Assembly: GCA_030263665.1 (NCBI GenBank)
Contig: SZPK01000003.1
Location: 1 to 64,000, forward strand
Source of the DNA: Villigracilis sp024434165
GTDB taxonomy: Bacteria > Chloroflexota > Anaerolineae > Anaerolineales > Villigracilaceae
Direction: 5' to 3'
Length of the DNA stretch: 64,000 nt
Shown here: positions 48,941 through 57,864 of the stretch, piece by piece
Position numbering within the stretch: position 1 is the stretch's first letter
Layout: each line of letters opens with the position of its first letter
Position numbers and translations under genes: made by a program
Notes under the pieces: generated by a model
Told to the model about the DNA's origin: nothing
Database searches by the model: none
The model's input: the letters and a program-made list of their open reading frames with translations, nothing else

Positions 48941-49977
48941 TATCCCATCACCGCAAACACATTGACCGCCTGATTCTTCCCCTTGAACACGATCTTCCCC
49001 AAATCCTCCACTTTGATGGCGTCGGGCAGACCCATGCGGGTGTAATTGTCAATCAACAACGGACGCAGCGCCTCTTTGGTATATTCCTCGATGCGCGAGG
49101 CGAGATTGACCGTATCGCCAATGCATGTGTAAATGGCGCGGTTCTGCGTGCCGGTGTACCCGGCAATCATTTTCCCCGAAGCGATGCCGATGCCGATGTG
49201 CAGCTGGGTCCGGCCCTGCTCGCACTGGCTTTGGTTGAATTCCTTCAGCCGCTCCAGCATCTTCAACGCCGCGCGGACGGCCTTCTCGCGGTGGTCTTCA
49301 AAATAGATCGGCGCGCCAAACATTGCCAGCAGACCGTCGCCCACCATCTGGTTCACCGTCCCGCCGTTGTCGGTGATGGCGTCGAACATCAGGCTGAAAT
49401 AACGGTTGAGCAGGTCAATCGTCTCCACCGGGTCCTGGCTTTCGGCAATCGTGGTGAACGAGCGGATGTCCGCGAACAGCACGCTGGCGGTCACCTGTTT
49501 ACCGCCCAGCGAAAAGCCCGTGCGCAAAAGTTCCTCCGCCACCTCCTTCGTGGCGAAAGTGCGGAACAACTTGCGCTGTTCGTCGCGCAGGCGTTTCTTT
49601 TCCAGGCTGGCATTGACCCGCGCCTTCAACAAAACCGGGTTGACCGGCTTGGTCAGGTAATCTTCCGCGCCGAGTTCCACGCACTTCACCACCGCATCCA
49701 GTTCGTCCATTGCCGAGGTCATGATGACGGGGATCTGCCGCAGTTCCACGTCCTTCAGGCAGGCTTCCAGCACCTCATAGCCGTTCATCACCGGCATGTC
49801 AATATCGAGGAGCACCAGGTCGAAGATGCCCGAACGGATTCTTTCCAAGCCCTCTTTTCCGTTGCCGGCCGTCTCCACCAGATGCCCCTGCAATTCGAGA
49901 TGCCGCGAGAGCATCATGCGGTTGACCTTGTTATCGTCCACGACGAGCAGACGGGCGGGTTCGGGGGATGAATGCAT
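48940..49977 (-). CDS. response regulator with class III adenylate/guanylate cyclase output
   Basis: A 345-residue protein. The receiver domain (about 8-125) has the acidic pair in LLVVDDNKVNR, the phosphorylated Asp in LVLLDIDMPVMNG, and YLTKPVNP. A short helix leads to a class III cyclase domain (about 160-340) with both metal-binding Asp motifs (VLFADIRSFTTIAE, MVGDGLLAMFGAP) and YTCIGDTVNLASRIEEY. Phosphorylation should control cyclic-nucleotide synthesis. A TTG at 49986 is an alternative start; I prefer the ATG at 49977. It overlaps the Hpt gene region and is the end of a phosphorelay operon. Confidence 0.9.
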   Translation of the reverse strand: MHSSPEPARLLVVDDNKVNRMMLSRHLELQGHLVETAGNGKEGLERIRSGIFDLVLLDIDMPVMNGYEVLEACLKDVELRQIPVIMTSAMDELDAVVKCVELGAEDYLTKPVNPVLLKARVNASLEKKRLRDEQRKLFRTFATKEVAEELLRTGFSLGGKQVTASVLFADIRSFTTIAESQDPVETIDLLNRYFSLMFDAITDNGGTVNQMVGDGLLAMFGAPIYFEDHREKAVRAALKMLERLKEFNQSQCEQGRTQLHIGIGIASGKMIAGYTGTQNRAIYTCIGDTVNLASRIEEYTKEALRPLLIDNYTRMGLPDAIKVEDLGKIVFKGKNQAVNVFAVMG

Positions 49978-49982
49978 CGGGA

Positions 49983-50315
49983 TCAACTCAACTCGTTCAA
50001 TTGTCGTTTGACGTTTTCGAACGCTTCCTGCAGGACCTCGAGCCGGTTCCCCATTTCGAGGTTGTTCTCACGCCCAAGCCTTTCCAACTCACGCGCCAGC
50101 GCGGTGAGTTCCACTGCGCCGAACGTCGCCGCATTGGATTTGAGCGTGTGCGCCGCGCGCCGGAACGATTCCGCGTCGCCGTTTGCAAGCGCGGTTTTCA
50201 TCTGCGCGATCTGGAGCGGCGCATCATCGAGAAAGGCGCGGATCAACTCTCCGATAAAGTCCTCGCCGGCGGTGTTTTTCAATTCATTGAATACGTTCAA
50301 GTCTATGGATGACAT
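49983..50315 (-). CDS. Hpt phosphotransfer protein
   Basis: A 110-residue histidine-containing phosphotransfer protein. The phospho-accepting His is in RRAAHTLKSNAATFGAVEL, the classical Hpt motif; the rest is a four-helix bundle. The start at 50315 is chosen for TGGAG 4 nt upstream; an ATG seven codons earlier lacks one. It lies 42 bp after the hybrid kinase and just before the receiver-cyclase, so it probably relays phosphate between them. Confidence 0.9.
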   Translation of the reverse strand: MSSIDLNVFNELKNTAGEDFIGELIRAFLDDAPLQIAQMKTALANGDAESFRRAAHTLKSNAATFGAVELTALARELERLGRENNLEMGNRLEVLQEAFENVKRQLNELS

Positions 50316-50357
50316 GGCGCTCCAGTTGTGACGCAAATATGATCCTGCGTCACTCTC

Positions 50358-53300
50358 TCAACTCACTCGCTTTGCCCGTTTCAGGGCGTCCACCAGTTCC
50401 ACCACGCGGATGGGCTTGGCAATGTAGTGATCCATGCCTGCGTTCAGGCACATCTCGCGGTCGCCCTGCATGGCGTTGGCGGTCAAACCGATGATATAAG
50501 GCTGCCTCAACCCCGAAGGGTTCCCCGCCCCTTTCAGGTCTCGAATGCGGCGCGTCGCTTCGAGTCCGTCCATCACCGGCATTTGCACATCCATCAAAAC
50601 GACATCGTACGGCTGGCGTTCGAGCGACTGGATGGTCTCCAGTCCGTTGGCGGCTACGTCGGCGCGGTAGCCCATTTGCTCGAGCAGGCGCAGCGCCAAC
50701 TTCTGGTTGACGGCGTTGTCTTCGGCGATGAGGATTCTCAACGGATGCCGCGCCGCCATTTGCGGGTCCGGTTTGAAGCGCCCGGTGGTGGGATGTTCAT
50801 CCGCAGTGGAGGGACGGAAGAAGATTCCAACCAGCGTGTCGAACAACTGCGATTGCTTGATGGGCTTGGCAAGGTAGGCGGAAAAAAGGTTCATATCGTC
50901 GCCCGCTTCACGCCTGCCGATGGAACTGAACAGCACCAGCGGGAAGCGCGCCTTGCCGCTGCTGCGGATGCGCTTCGCCAGTTCCAGGCCGTCCATCTCC
51001 GGCATGTGCATATCGAGGATGGCGATGTCGAAGGTCTCGCCGTTTTCGATCCACTGCAGGGCGGCGGCGGGCGAGTCGGTATCGCGCGGGACCATGCCCC
51101 ATTTGGCGGTCTGCACATTGAGGATGTAGCGGTTGGTGGCGTTGTCGTCCACGATGAGCACGCGCTTGTTGTGCAGTTCGGGCTGGACGCCCACGTAGGA
51201 GGGCTTGCGCGTGCGGGGCAGTTCGGCGACCTCGGCTTTGATTGTAAACGTAAATGTGGAGCCCCTGCCCAGCCCCTCGCTGGATGCCCACATCGTGCCG
51301 CCCATCATTTCGACAAGCCGCTTGCTGATGGCAAGCCCCAGCCCTGTGCCGCCGTATTTGCGTGTGGTGGATGAATCCGCCTGCGAGAAGGATTGGAAGA
51401 TGCGGCTCATGCCTTCTTCGGAAAGCCCGATGCCCGTATCGCGCACGGAGAAGGTAAGCAGGACCTTTTCTTTCGCTGAATCGCCGTTCTTGTAGTGCCG
51501 GCTGGAGACCGTCAGCACCACCTCGCCTTTGTCTGTAAATTTGACGGCGTTGCTGAGCAGGTTGGTCATCACCTGGCGCAGGCGGGTCACGTCGCCTTGA
51601 ATGGCGGGCGGAATATCGCCCTCGAAGAGATAGGCGAGGTCAATGCCTTTTTCGACGGCGCGCGCGGAGACCAGGTCCAGCGCCGATTCGACGCACTCGC
51701 GCAGGTCGAGCGGCTGGCTTTCGATCTCCATGCGCCCCGCTTCGATCTTCGAGAAGTCGAGGATGTCGTCAATGATGGCGAGCAGCGCATCGCTCGACCC
51801 GCGGATGGTTTCGACGTAATCGCGTTGTTCGTCGTCCAGTTTGGTATCCAGCAGGAGGCCGCTCATGCCGATGACGGCGTTCATGGGGGTGCGGATCTCG
51901 TGACTCATGGTGGCGAGGAAGGCGCTCTTGGCTTCGTTGGCTTGTTCGGCGGCGGCGCGCGCGGCGCGGGCTTCCTCGAACAGGCGGGCGTTTTGAATCG
52001 CCGTGGCTGTGGAGGAGGCGATGGATTCCATCAGTTTGACGATGGACTCATCGTAGGCGTTTTCGCGCTCGAAGTTCTGGATGGTCAGCCCGCCGATGAG
52101 CTCCCTGCCGACCACCATCGGCACCATGACCACCGATTTGGGAATCTCGTTTGTGTCGGTCATGTTGGAGCCGAGTTTCTTCCACAAGACGGGGGACTGC
52201 CGGTTGATGACCAGGGTCTTGCCCTGCAATGCGGCGTTTTCTGTGAATTCGTTGACGAAGAAGGGCGGGAACTGAATCCGTCTGCTCTTCTTGGTGACGT
52301 AATGCGCGTGGACGGTTTTGGTCTCCGGGTCGTACAGACCGATGCCGACGTTATCCTCTTTAACCAGTTCGCGCACCTTGTCGCCTACTCGTTCCAGGAT
52401 GGTGTACACGTCCAGTTTTTGGGTGAGCACCTGTCCCACCTCGTTGAGAATCTCCAGTTCGGCGGCGCGGCGCTTCGTCTCCAGCAGGAGGCGCTGGGTT
52501 TCGTCGAAGAGGCGTGCGTTTTCGATTGCCACGCTGATGGAGTTGGCAATCGTTGTCAGCAGGCGCACGTCCGATTCGGAGAAGGCATCCTCCCGTTCCA
52601 GGTTTTGAAGCGAGATCACGCCTTTGACTTCGTCGCCTATCATCATCGGAACCCACAACCCGGAGCGGACGACGACATCTTCCGTGCCCTCCTCCACGCC
52701 GAGGTTGACGGAATTGAATTTGCGGGAATACTCCTCGAAGTTGCGGTTGACCAGGATGGGCTGGCGTGTGCGAATGACGTGTCCGCTGAACCCGCCGCTG
52801 TCGTCGCGCAGCGGCAGCGGGTCCTGATAAAGCCTCTGCCCGTTTTCGATGATGTATGGGAAGCGGGTCGTGTTGGTCTCTTTATCGTAGATCGCCAGCA
52901 CCACGGTTTGCGCGTCGAAAATCTCGCGGATTTTATCGCCGGTGCGGTCGTAAATGGACTGGATGTCCATTTTCGTATCCAGCCCGGTCAGGATGCTGTT
53001 GATGAGCGAGACCTCTTCCGCGCGCTGGCGGGTTTCCTCCAGCAATCGTTGCGATTCGGCGAACAGCTTCGCGTTCTGGATCGAAATGCCCATGCCCGCC
53101 GCAAGCGTGGAAAGCAGGCGTACGTCGTTTTCCTGAAAGGCATGTTCGCGCTCGAAGTTTTGAATCGAAAGCGAGCCGTACACCTGGTCGCCCGCCAGGA
53201 TGGGAATGGCGATGAGAGACCTGGGGAAGGAATCGCCAGCCAGGAGCGTGGACCCGTACTCCTGCGCCTTCTCAGCGACATTTTCATTGATGAACAGGGC

Positions 53301-55727
53301 GGCGCGGTTTCGGATGACATACCCCGAAAATCCGGAGAGCGGTTGTTTTTCGGGGTAAAGCCGTTCGCCCTTCCAATACATGTAAGGGAAGGACGCCGAG
53401 TCGGTTTCGGGGTCGTAGTACGAGATGATGACCGCCTGCGTGTTGAAGATCATGCGGATTTTCTCGCCGATCAGGTCATAGATGGACTGCACATCGAGCG
53501 TGGAGGACAAGCCCCGCTGCACGCTGTTGATGATCTCCAGTTCGCTCGCGCGCTGCTGCAGTTCGTTGAAGAGGTTGGCGTTTTGGATGGCGATTGCCGC
53601 CTGCAGGGATAGTTCCTCCAGGAAGCGCAGGTCGGCTTTGGAAAACATCTCGCCGCCTTCGCGCCAGACCGCCATCACGCCGTTGACCCTGCTGCCGGCG
53701 AGCAGGGGAGCCACCATCAGGCGTTCGTCTCCAACCACCTGCGTGCCGGGGATTTGCAGGGTGCGCGGGTCCTGATTGGTATCGTTGACAAACTCCGCCC
53801 TGCCCTGCGCCGCCACCGAGCCGATGATGCCCTCCCCAACCTTGATCGTATCCGCCATGATTTCGGCGGCGATGTTGCCCTTGGCAACCAGCGCGCTCAG
53901 GGTTTTGCCATCGGACTGGGGGAGATAGATGGCGCTGCTCGAGCCGTTGAGCAGTTCGCGCGCGTGGGTGGCGATTCTATCCATTACAGTGGAGAGATTG
54001 AGCGTGCCGGAAATATCGCGCCCCACTTCGTTCAATGCAATGGACTCGCGTGCATGGCGCGACGTTTCTTCGAGCAGGCGCGAGTTCTCGATCACAACCG
54101 ATGCCTGGTCGGCGAAGAGCTGCAGCAGCCGCAGTTCCGAATCCGCAAAGGTGCGCGGCTCGGAGAAGTGGATGTTCATCACGCCCACCACCCGCTGGCG
54201 GAACTTGAGCGGCAGACCGATGAGCGCCCCCTTCCAATTTGCCGGGAAATTCCGGTACAGTGGATGCTTCTGCATATCCTCCACCAGCATGATCTCGCCC
54301 GTCCGCGCAACGGTATCCGTCATGCCGCCGGGGCGCGGGTTGGCGACGGGTTTGTTTTGAATCACGCCGTTGGAGATCGCCGTGCCGAATTTCAATTCGT
54401 TGTTCTCGTACAGGAACAGGTTGATGTTTTCGATGCTTGGCATCAATGCGGAGGTGCGCTGGAGGATCGCATCCAGCACGTTGGCATACGCAAGGTTCGA
54501 GGAGAGGTCAAGGCTTGCCTTGCGAATCGCCTCCAATTCAGCGTTACGCTGTTCGGTCTCCTGCAACAGGCGCTGGGTCTCGTTGAAGAGGCGCGCATTT
54601 TCGATCGCGACATTCATGGCGTTGGCGAGCGTCTCCAGAATGCGAATGTCGTTCTCGGAGAAGTAGTTTTCCTCCTCCAGGTTTTGAAGCGCCAGCCCGG
54701 TTACCACGTCCCCTTGCAGGATGATGGGAATCGCCGCAAAGGACTTCGGCGCGCCGCCCTGCACCCGTTGAAAGTCGGGAAATTGCAAGGCGAACTCGGC
54801 GAATTTCTCGTTCACCACGAACGGCTTTTTTGTTTTGATGATTTGCTCGATCACGTGACCGTGCACGCTGGTAAAGGGCCTGGGCTCGACCTGCCACTTC
54901 TGCCCCTTTTCGTACATGTATTCGTAATGGACCATGCGCGTGGCCAGGTTGGCGCTGTAGATCGTCACGGACTGGACGTTAAAGATCTCCCGTAATTTGT
55001 CGCCCACCGCCTCATAGATCAACGGAATTTCCATCTTGGAGGCGAGCGCCTCCTGAACCGCGTTGATAACCGCCAGTTCCTTCACCCGCTGCTGCCCCGC
55101 CTGGAAAAGCCGCTGGGTCTCGTTGAGCAGGCGCGCGTTTTCCAGCGCCGCGCTCAACGAACTTGCCAGGGTTTCCAGCAGGTGCACATCCGACGGCTTG
55201 AAGGAATGTTCGCGGTCCATGTTTTGCAGCGAGATCACGCCGCGCACTTCGTCGCCGGTGACCAGCGGCACGTACACCGCCGACTTCGGAATCAACGGTC
55301 CCAGCACCAGTTCCGCGCCGAAGTCCGCCATCCGCTTTTCGACCTTTTCGTTGAACACAAAGGTCTTTTTCATGCGGACGAGCGTCTTCATAAAATTGCT
55401 CATCGGCTTGGGATCGAGGTACTCGCGTCCCTGACGGTCAATGTAATAATTGAAATATTGGGTTTGGCTCTGGAGGTCGAATGAGGCGATGATCGCGGTC
55501 TGCGCGTCGAACAGGTCGCGGATCTTGTCCCCGACCAGATCGTAGATCGCCTGCAAATCCAGCCGCGAGGCAAGTCCGTCCTGCACGCTCTTGATGATCG
55601 CCAGTTCTGCCTCGCGCTGTCTCAACTCCTTCAGAATCTTCGCGCTCGAAACGGTCTTTGCGCGGACGGTCATTTTCTTCTTTTCGGTTTTTCCGGTTGG
55701 CTTTTTCTTCTGTCCGGTTTTGGGCAT
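50358..55727 (-). CDS. hybrid sensor histidine kinase with seven GAF domains and two receivers
   Basis: A 1789-residue soluble kinase. Seven successive GAF-like units (residues about 35 to 1255) are separated by repeated coiled-coil linkers (NARLFNETQRLLQETEQR and variants). HisKA follows with SAFLATMSHEIRTPMNAVIG (His near 1275), then the ATPase domain (NLLSNAVKFTDKGE near 1390; GTGLGLAISKRLVEMMGG near 1460). Receiver 1 has Asp in ILDMHMPEMDG (near 1570), receiver 2 in VLMDVQMPVMDG (near 1707). There is no membrane segment, so it senses cytoplasmic or gaseous ligands. Its Hpt and cyclase partners follow directly. Confidence 0.92.
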   Translation of the reverse strand: MPKTGQKKKPTGKTEKKKMTVRAKTVSSAKILKELRQREAELAIIKSVQDGLASRLDLQAIYDLVGDKIRDLFDAQTAIIASFDLQSQTQYFNYYIDRQGREYLDPKPMSNFMKTLVRMKKTFVFNEKVEKRMADFGAELVLGPLIPKSAVYVPLVTGDEVRGVISLQNMDREHSFKPSDVHLLETLASSLSAALENARLLNETQRLFQAGQQRVKELAVINAVQEALASKMEIPLIYEAVGDKLREIFNVQSVTIYSANLATRMVHYEYMYEKGQKWQVEPRPFTSVHGHVIEQIIKTKKPFVVNEKFAEFALQFPDFQRVQGGAPKSFAAIPIILQGDVVTGLALQNLEEENYFSENDIRILETLANAMNVAIENARLFNETQRLLQETEQRNAELEAIRKASLDLSSNLAYANVLDAILQRTSALMPSIENINLFLYENNELKFGTAISNGVIQNKPVANPRPGGMTDTVARTGEIMLVEDMQKHPLYRNFPANWKGALIGLPLKFRQRVVGVMNIHFSEPRTFADSELRLLQLFADQASVVIENSRLLEETSRHARESIALNEVGRDISGTLNLSTVMDRIATHARELLNGSSSAIYLPQSDGKTLSALVAKGNIAAEIMADTIKVGEGIIGSVAAQGRAEFVNDTNQDPRTLQIPGTQVVGDERLMVAPLLAGSRVNGVMAVWREGGEMFSKADLRFLEELSLQAAIAIQNANLFNELQQRASELEIINSVQRGLSSTLDVQSIYDLIGEKIRMIFNTQAVIISYYDPETDSASFPYMYWKGERLYPEKQPLSGFSGYVIRNRAALFINENVAEKAQEYGSTLLAGDSFPRSLIAIPILAGDQVYGSLSIQNFEREHAFQENDVRLLSTLAAGMGISIQNAKLFAESQRLLEETRQRAEEVSLINSILTGLDTKMDIQSIYDRTGDKIREIFDAQTVVLAIYDKETNTTRFPYIIENGQRLYQDPLPLRDDSGGFSGHVIRTRQPILVNRNFEEYSRKFNSVNLGVEEGTEDVVVRSGLWVPMMIGDEVKGVISLQNLEREDAFSESDVRLLTTIANSISVAIENARLFDETQRLLLETKRRAAELEILNEVGQVLTQKLDVYTILERVGDKVRELVKEDNVGIGLYDPETKTVHAHYVTKKSRRIQFPPFFVNEFTENAALQGKTLVINRQSPVLWKKLGSNMTDTNEIPKSVVMVPMVVGRELIGGLTIQNFERENAYDESIVKLMESIASSTATAIQNARLFEEARAARAAAEQANEAKSAFLATMSHEIRTPMNAVIGMSGLLLDTKLDDEQRDYVETIRGSSDALLAIIDDILDFSKIEAGRMEIESQPLDLRECVESALDLVSARAVEKGIDLAYLFEGDIPPAIQGDVTRLRQVMTNLLSNAVKFTDKGEVVLTVSSRHYKNGDSAKEKVLLTFSVRDTGIGLSEEGMSRIFQSFSQADSSTTRKYGGTGLGLAISKRLVEMMGGTMWASSEGLGRGSTFTFTIKAEVAELPRTRKPSYVGVQPELHNKRVLIVDDNATNRYILNVQTAKWGMVPRDTDSPAAALQWIENGETFDIAILDMHMPEMDGLELAKRIRSSGKARFPLVLFSSIGRREAGDDMNLFSAYLAKPIKQSQLFDTLVGIFFRPSTADEHPTTGRFKPDPQMAARHPLRILIAEDNAVNQKLALRLLEQMGYRADVAANGLETIQSLERQPYDVVLMDVQMPVMDGLEATRRIRDLKGAGNPSGLRQPYIIGLTANAMQGDREMCLNAGMDHYIAKPIRVVELVDALKRAKRVS

Positions 55728-55789
55728 GTGCTCACCTCTGAGACTGATTCAGTTTACATACCGGCGGAAAAATCGTCAATGGTTGGGAT

Positions 55790-55814
55790 AAAAAAACAGG
55801 CGCCTAACGCCTGT
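55790..55814 (-). terminator. rho-independent terminator overlapping a stop codon
   Basis: ACAGGCG and CGCCTGT flank CCTAA, with a T7 run on the minus strand. It overlaps the stop codon of the UroD-like gene and ends the corrinoid cluster before the kinase gene. Confidence 0.8.
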
Positions 55815-56802
55815 CTGTCATCAATTTGATATGTGCGATGGGCGTCTGCGGGACAAGGTCGCAGCCGGGCCAGACGGCGTCCACGCCCGCCTCTTTCGCC
55901 CTCCGAACTGCTTCACGGATTTGAGTTTCATCTCCCCGATAGAGCGTCCCCACCGGGTCGAGATTCCCAAAGAGCAGGGTATCCTTCAGCACGGCGCGTG
56001 AAGCGGCGAGATCGTTCATCTGATCCACCGAAATCGCATCCGCGCCGGATTTCGCCAGCAGACTCATGGCGGAGTCCGTTTTGCCGCACACCGAAAGCAC
56101 GGTGGGATGAGGCAGGTCTCCGGTCAGGCGTTGAAGCGCAGGCAGAACGAACGCCTCAAACGGCTTGGGTCCGATAAATCCCGGCGAGCCGCCCATCTCG
56201 TGGATGGTGATGAAGTCCGCGCCTGCATCCAGATACGCATTGCCAATTTTTGCAAGAAAAGAAGAAAGATGAAAGAGCGCATCCAATACTAGTTGCGGAT
56301 CGTTCTTCATCTCGCGGATGAGATTCTGCACCTTGCAAATGTAGATCATCAGCGTGTACGGGCCGGGGATGATTCCCGAAATGACAGCACGATTCCCAAT
56401 CTCCATTTTCACCAATTCGATTGCTTCACAGATTAACCCGATCCGCCCGCTGCTCTCTACTTCGCCAATCTCCAATCCTCTAATCTCTTTCGCGCTTTGG
56501 AACAATAACTTCTTTACCTGCGGAAACTGCCTCTCTTCCTCGTCGTAAAAGATCAACTCCGCGCCCAATGCCTCCGCAGGTGCACACAAATCCAACGGCA
56601 GCGCCGCGGAGGGCATCCCCGTTAACTTGAACATACTCGCCGCCGCCCGCGCCATCTTCCCCGCATCGTGATGGACTTCAGGCAAATTTAACCCCTCGCG
56701 CTCCAACCCCTCCAAAGTCACGTGGATCAAACCACTAAAAGATGGCTGGCTCTTATCTCTATTTCCCGATAATAAATCCAGGATTTCAGCGCGTGAACTC
56801 AT
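55804..56802 (-). CDS. uroporphyrinogen decarboxylase-family methyltransferase (MtaA/CmuA-like)
   Basis: A 332-residue UroD-fold protein. Segments such as AVISGIIPGPYTLMIYICKV, DFITIHEMGGSPGFIGPKPF, HPTVLSVCGKTDSAM and DTLLFGNLDPVGTLYRGD match the corrinoid methyltransferase branch (methylcobamide:CoM-type MtaA/MtbA, with a His-x-Cys zinc arrangement replaced here by VCGK) rather than haem UroD. It probably transfers a methyl group to or from a corrinoid protein. Neighbours are a homocysteine-methyltransferase-like protein and a corrinoid activator. Start at 56802 is preferred to a TTG four codons earlier. Confidence 0.82.
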   Translation of the reverse strand: MSSRAEILDLLSGNRDKSQPSFSGLIHVTLEGLEREGLNLPEVHHDAGKMARAAASMFKLTGMPSAALPLDLCAPAEALGAELIFYDEEERQFPQVKKLLFQSAKEIRGLEIGEVESSGRIGLICEAIELVKMEIGNRAVISGIIPGPYTLMIYICKVQNLIREMKNDPQLVLDALFHLSSFLAKIGNAYLDAGADFITIHEMGGSPGFIGPKPFEAFVLPALQRLTGDLPHPTVLSVCGKTDSAMSLLAKSGADAISVDQMNDLAASRAVLKDTLLFGNLDPVGTLYRGDETQIREAVRRAKEAGVDAVWPGCDLVPQTPIAHIKLMTDRR

Positions 56803-56889
56803 TTCTCGTTCCAACCAATCTCCAGTTTCAATTCTCTAATTCTCCAGTTTCATTTCACCAATTACCCTTTACCCTTTACCCTTTACTAA

Positions 56890-57771
56890 TTACCCCTTCA
56901 CCGCCCTCACAATCGCCGCGATATGCTCTGCCGTATTTCCGCAGCACCCGCCGACCACCTTTGCACCTAACTCGACATACCTCTTTGCAAATTTCGCCAT
57001 ATCTTCGGGACCCATATCGTACACGCCCTGCTCGGTCTCGATATCCATATGGGGGACGCCCGCGTTCGGTTTGACCCACAGCGGGACGTTCGGCAGGGTG
57101 GCGGCATATTCCTTGACAACCGCTTCCATGTTTTCCAGCGTTGTGCCGCAATTTGCGCCGACCATCGCCGCACCCATCTCGGAATATTTCTTGATCACAT
57201 CCTTCGGCTTGACGCCCATCATCGTGCGCGTGCCGCGGTCGTAACTGAAAGAGACGACAATCGGCAAATCCGTCACCGAGCGCGCGCCTTCAAAGGCGGC
57301 GGTGGTCTCTTCAAAAGCGAACATCGTTTCGATCAGCAAAAAGTCCACGCCGCCTTCGGCAAGGGCTTTGGCTTGCTCGGCAAACGTCGCCTTCACATCT
57401 TCATATTCTAGCGGACCGTACGGCTTGATGATCCCGCCTACAGGTCCCATTGAGCCTGCGACCAATCCGTTGTTCAGCGAAGCGGCTTTGCGTGCAATCT
57501 CCGCCGCACGCATATTGACCTCAGGCGCGCGATCCTGGTACTTCGAGTCTTTCATGCGCATGCGCGTCCCACCGAAGGTGCAGGTCAGGATGATGTCCGA
57601 TCCAGCCTGGGCGAAGGAAGAAGCGAGTTTCAGAATCGTATCGGGGTCGTCAACCACCAAATCCTCGGGCGGCTTTCCCGGTTTGAGTCCCATCTTCTGC
57701 AAATTCGAGCCCGTTGCCCCATCCGCAACGAGAATCTCCCCGCCGTTCAAGCGTTCTAGAAATCTATTCAT
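56890..57771 (-). CDS. homocysteine S-methyltransferase-type protein
   Basis: A 293-residue barrel equivalent to the N-terminal module of cobalamin-dependent methionine synthase. Zinc ligands lie in VGANCGTTLENM and VVGGCCGNTAEHI (Cys, Cys-Cys), with ILVADGATGSNLQKMGLKPG at the start. It would bind a thiol or another methyl acceptor and exchange methyl with a corrinoid protein. No corrinoid-binding protein is encoded next to it in this window. The ATG at 57771 is 6 nt after GGAG. Confidence 0.88.
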   Translation of the reverse strand: MNRFLERLNGGEILVADGATGSNLQKMGLKPGKPPEDLVVDDPDTILKLASSFAQAGSDIILTCTFGGTRMRMKDSKYQDRAPEVNMRAAEIARKAASLNNGLVAGSMGPVGGIIKPYGPLEYEDVKATFAEQAKALAEGGVDFLLIETMFAFEETTAAFEGARSVTDLPIVVSFSYDRGTRTMMGVKPKDVIKKYSEMGAAMVGANCGTTLENMEAVVKEYAATLPNVPLWVKPNAGVPHMDIETEQGVYDMGPEDMAKFAKRYVELGAKVVGGCCGNTAEHIAAIVRAVKG

Positions 57772-57790
57772 TACCATCTCCAATATTTGA

Positions 57791-57861
57791 ACCGCGAAGC
57801 CCGCTAAGAGCGCAAAGAAAAAAAAGAAGGTTTTCTTGGCGGACTTCGCGTGCTTGGCGGT
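57791..57861. repeat. inverted repeat of the 'ACCGCGAAGCCCGC...CTTGGCGGT' family
   Basis: ACCGCGAAGCCCGCTAAG and GCGTGCTTGGCGGT flank an A-rich spacer. It is the same family as 43329-43398 and lies between two genes of the corrinoid cluster. Confidence 0.7.
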
Positions 57862-57864
57862 AAA

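Noticed and set aside
51495..53612. 705-codon open frame on the plus strand
   Set aside because: It is antisense to the GAF region of the hybrid kinase, whose codon pattern creates the open frame.
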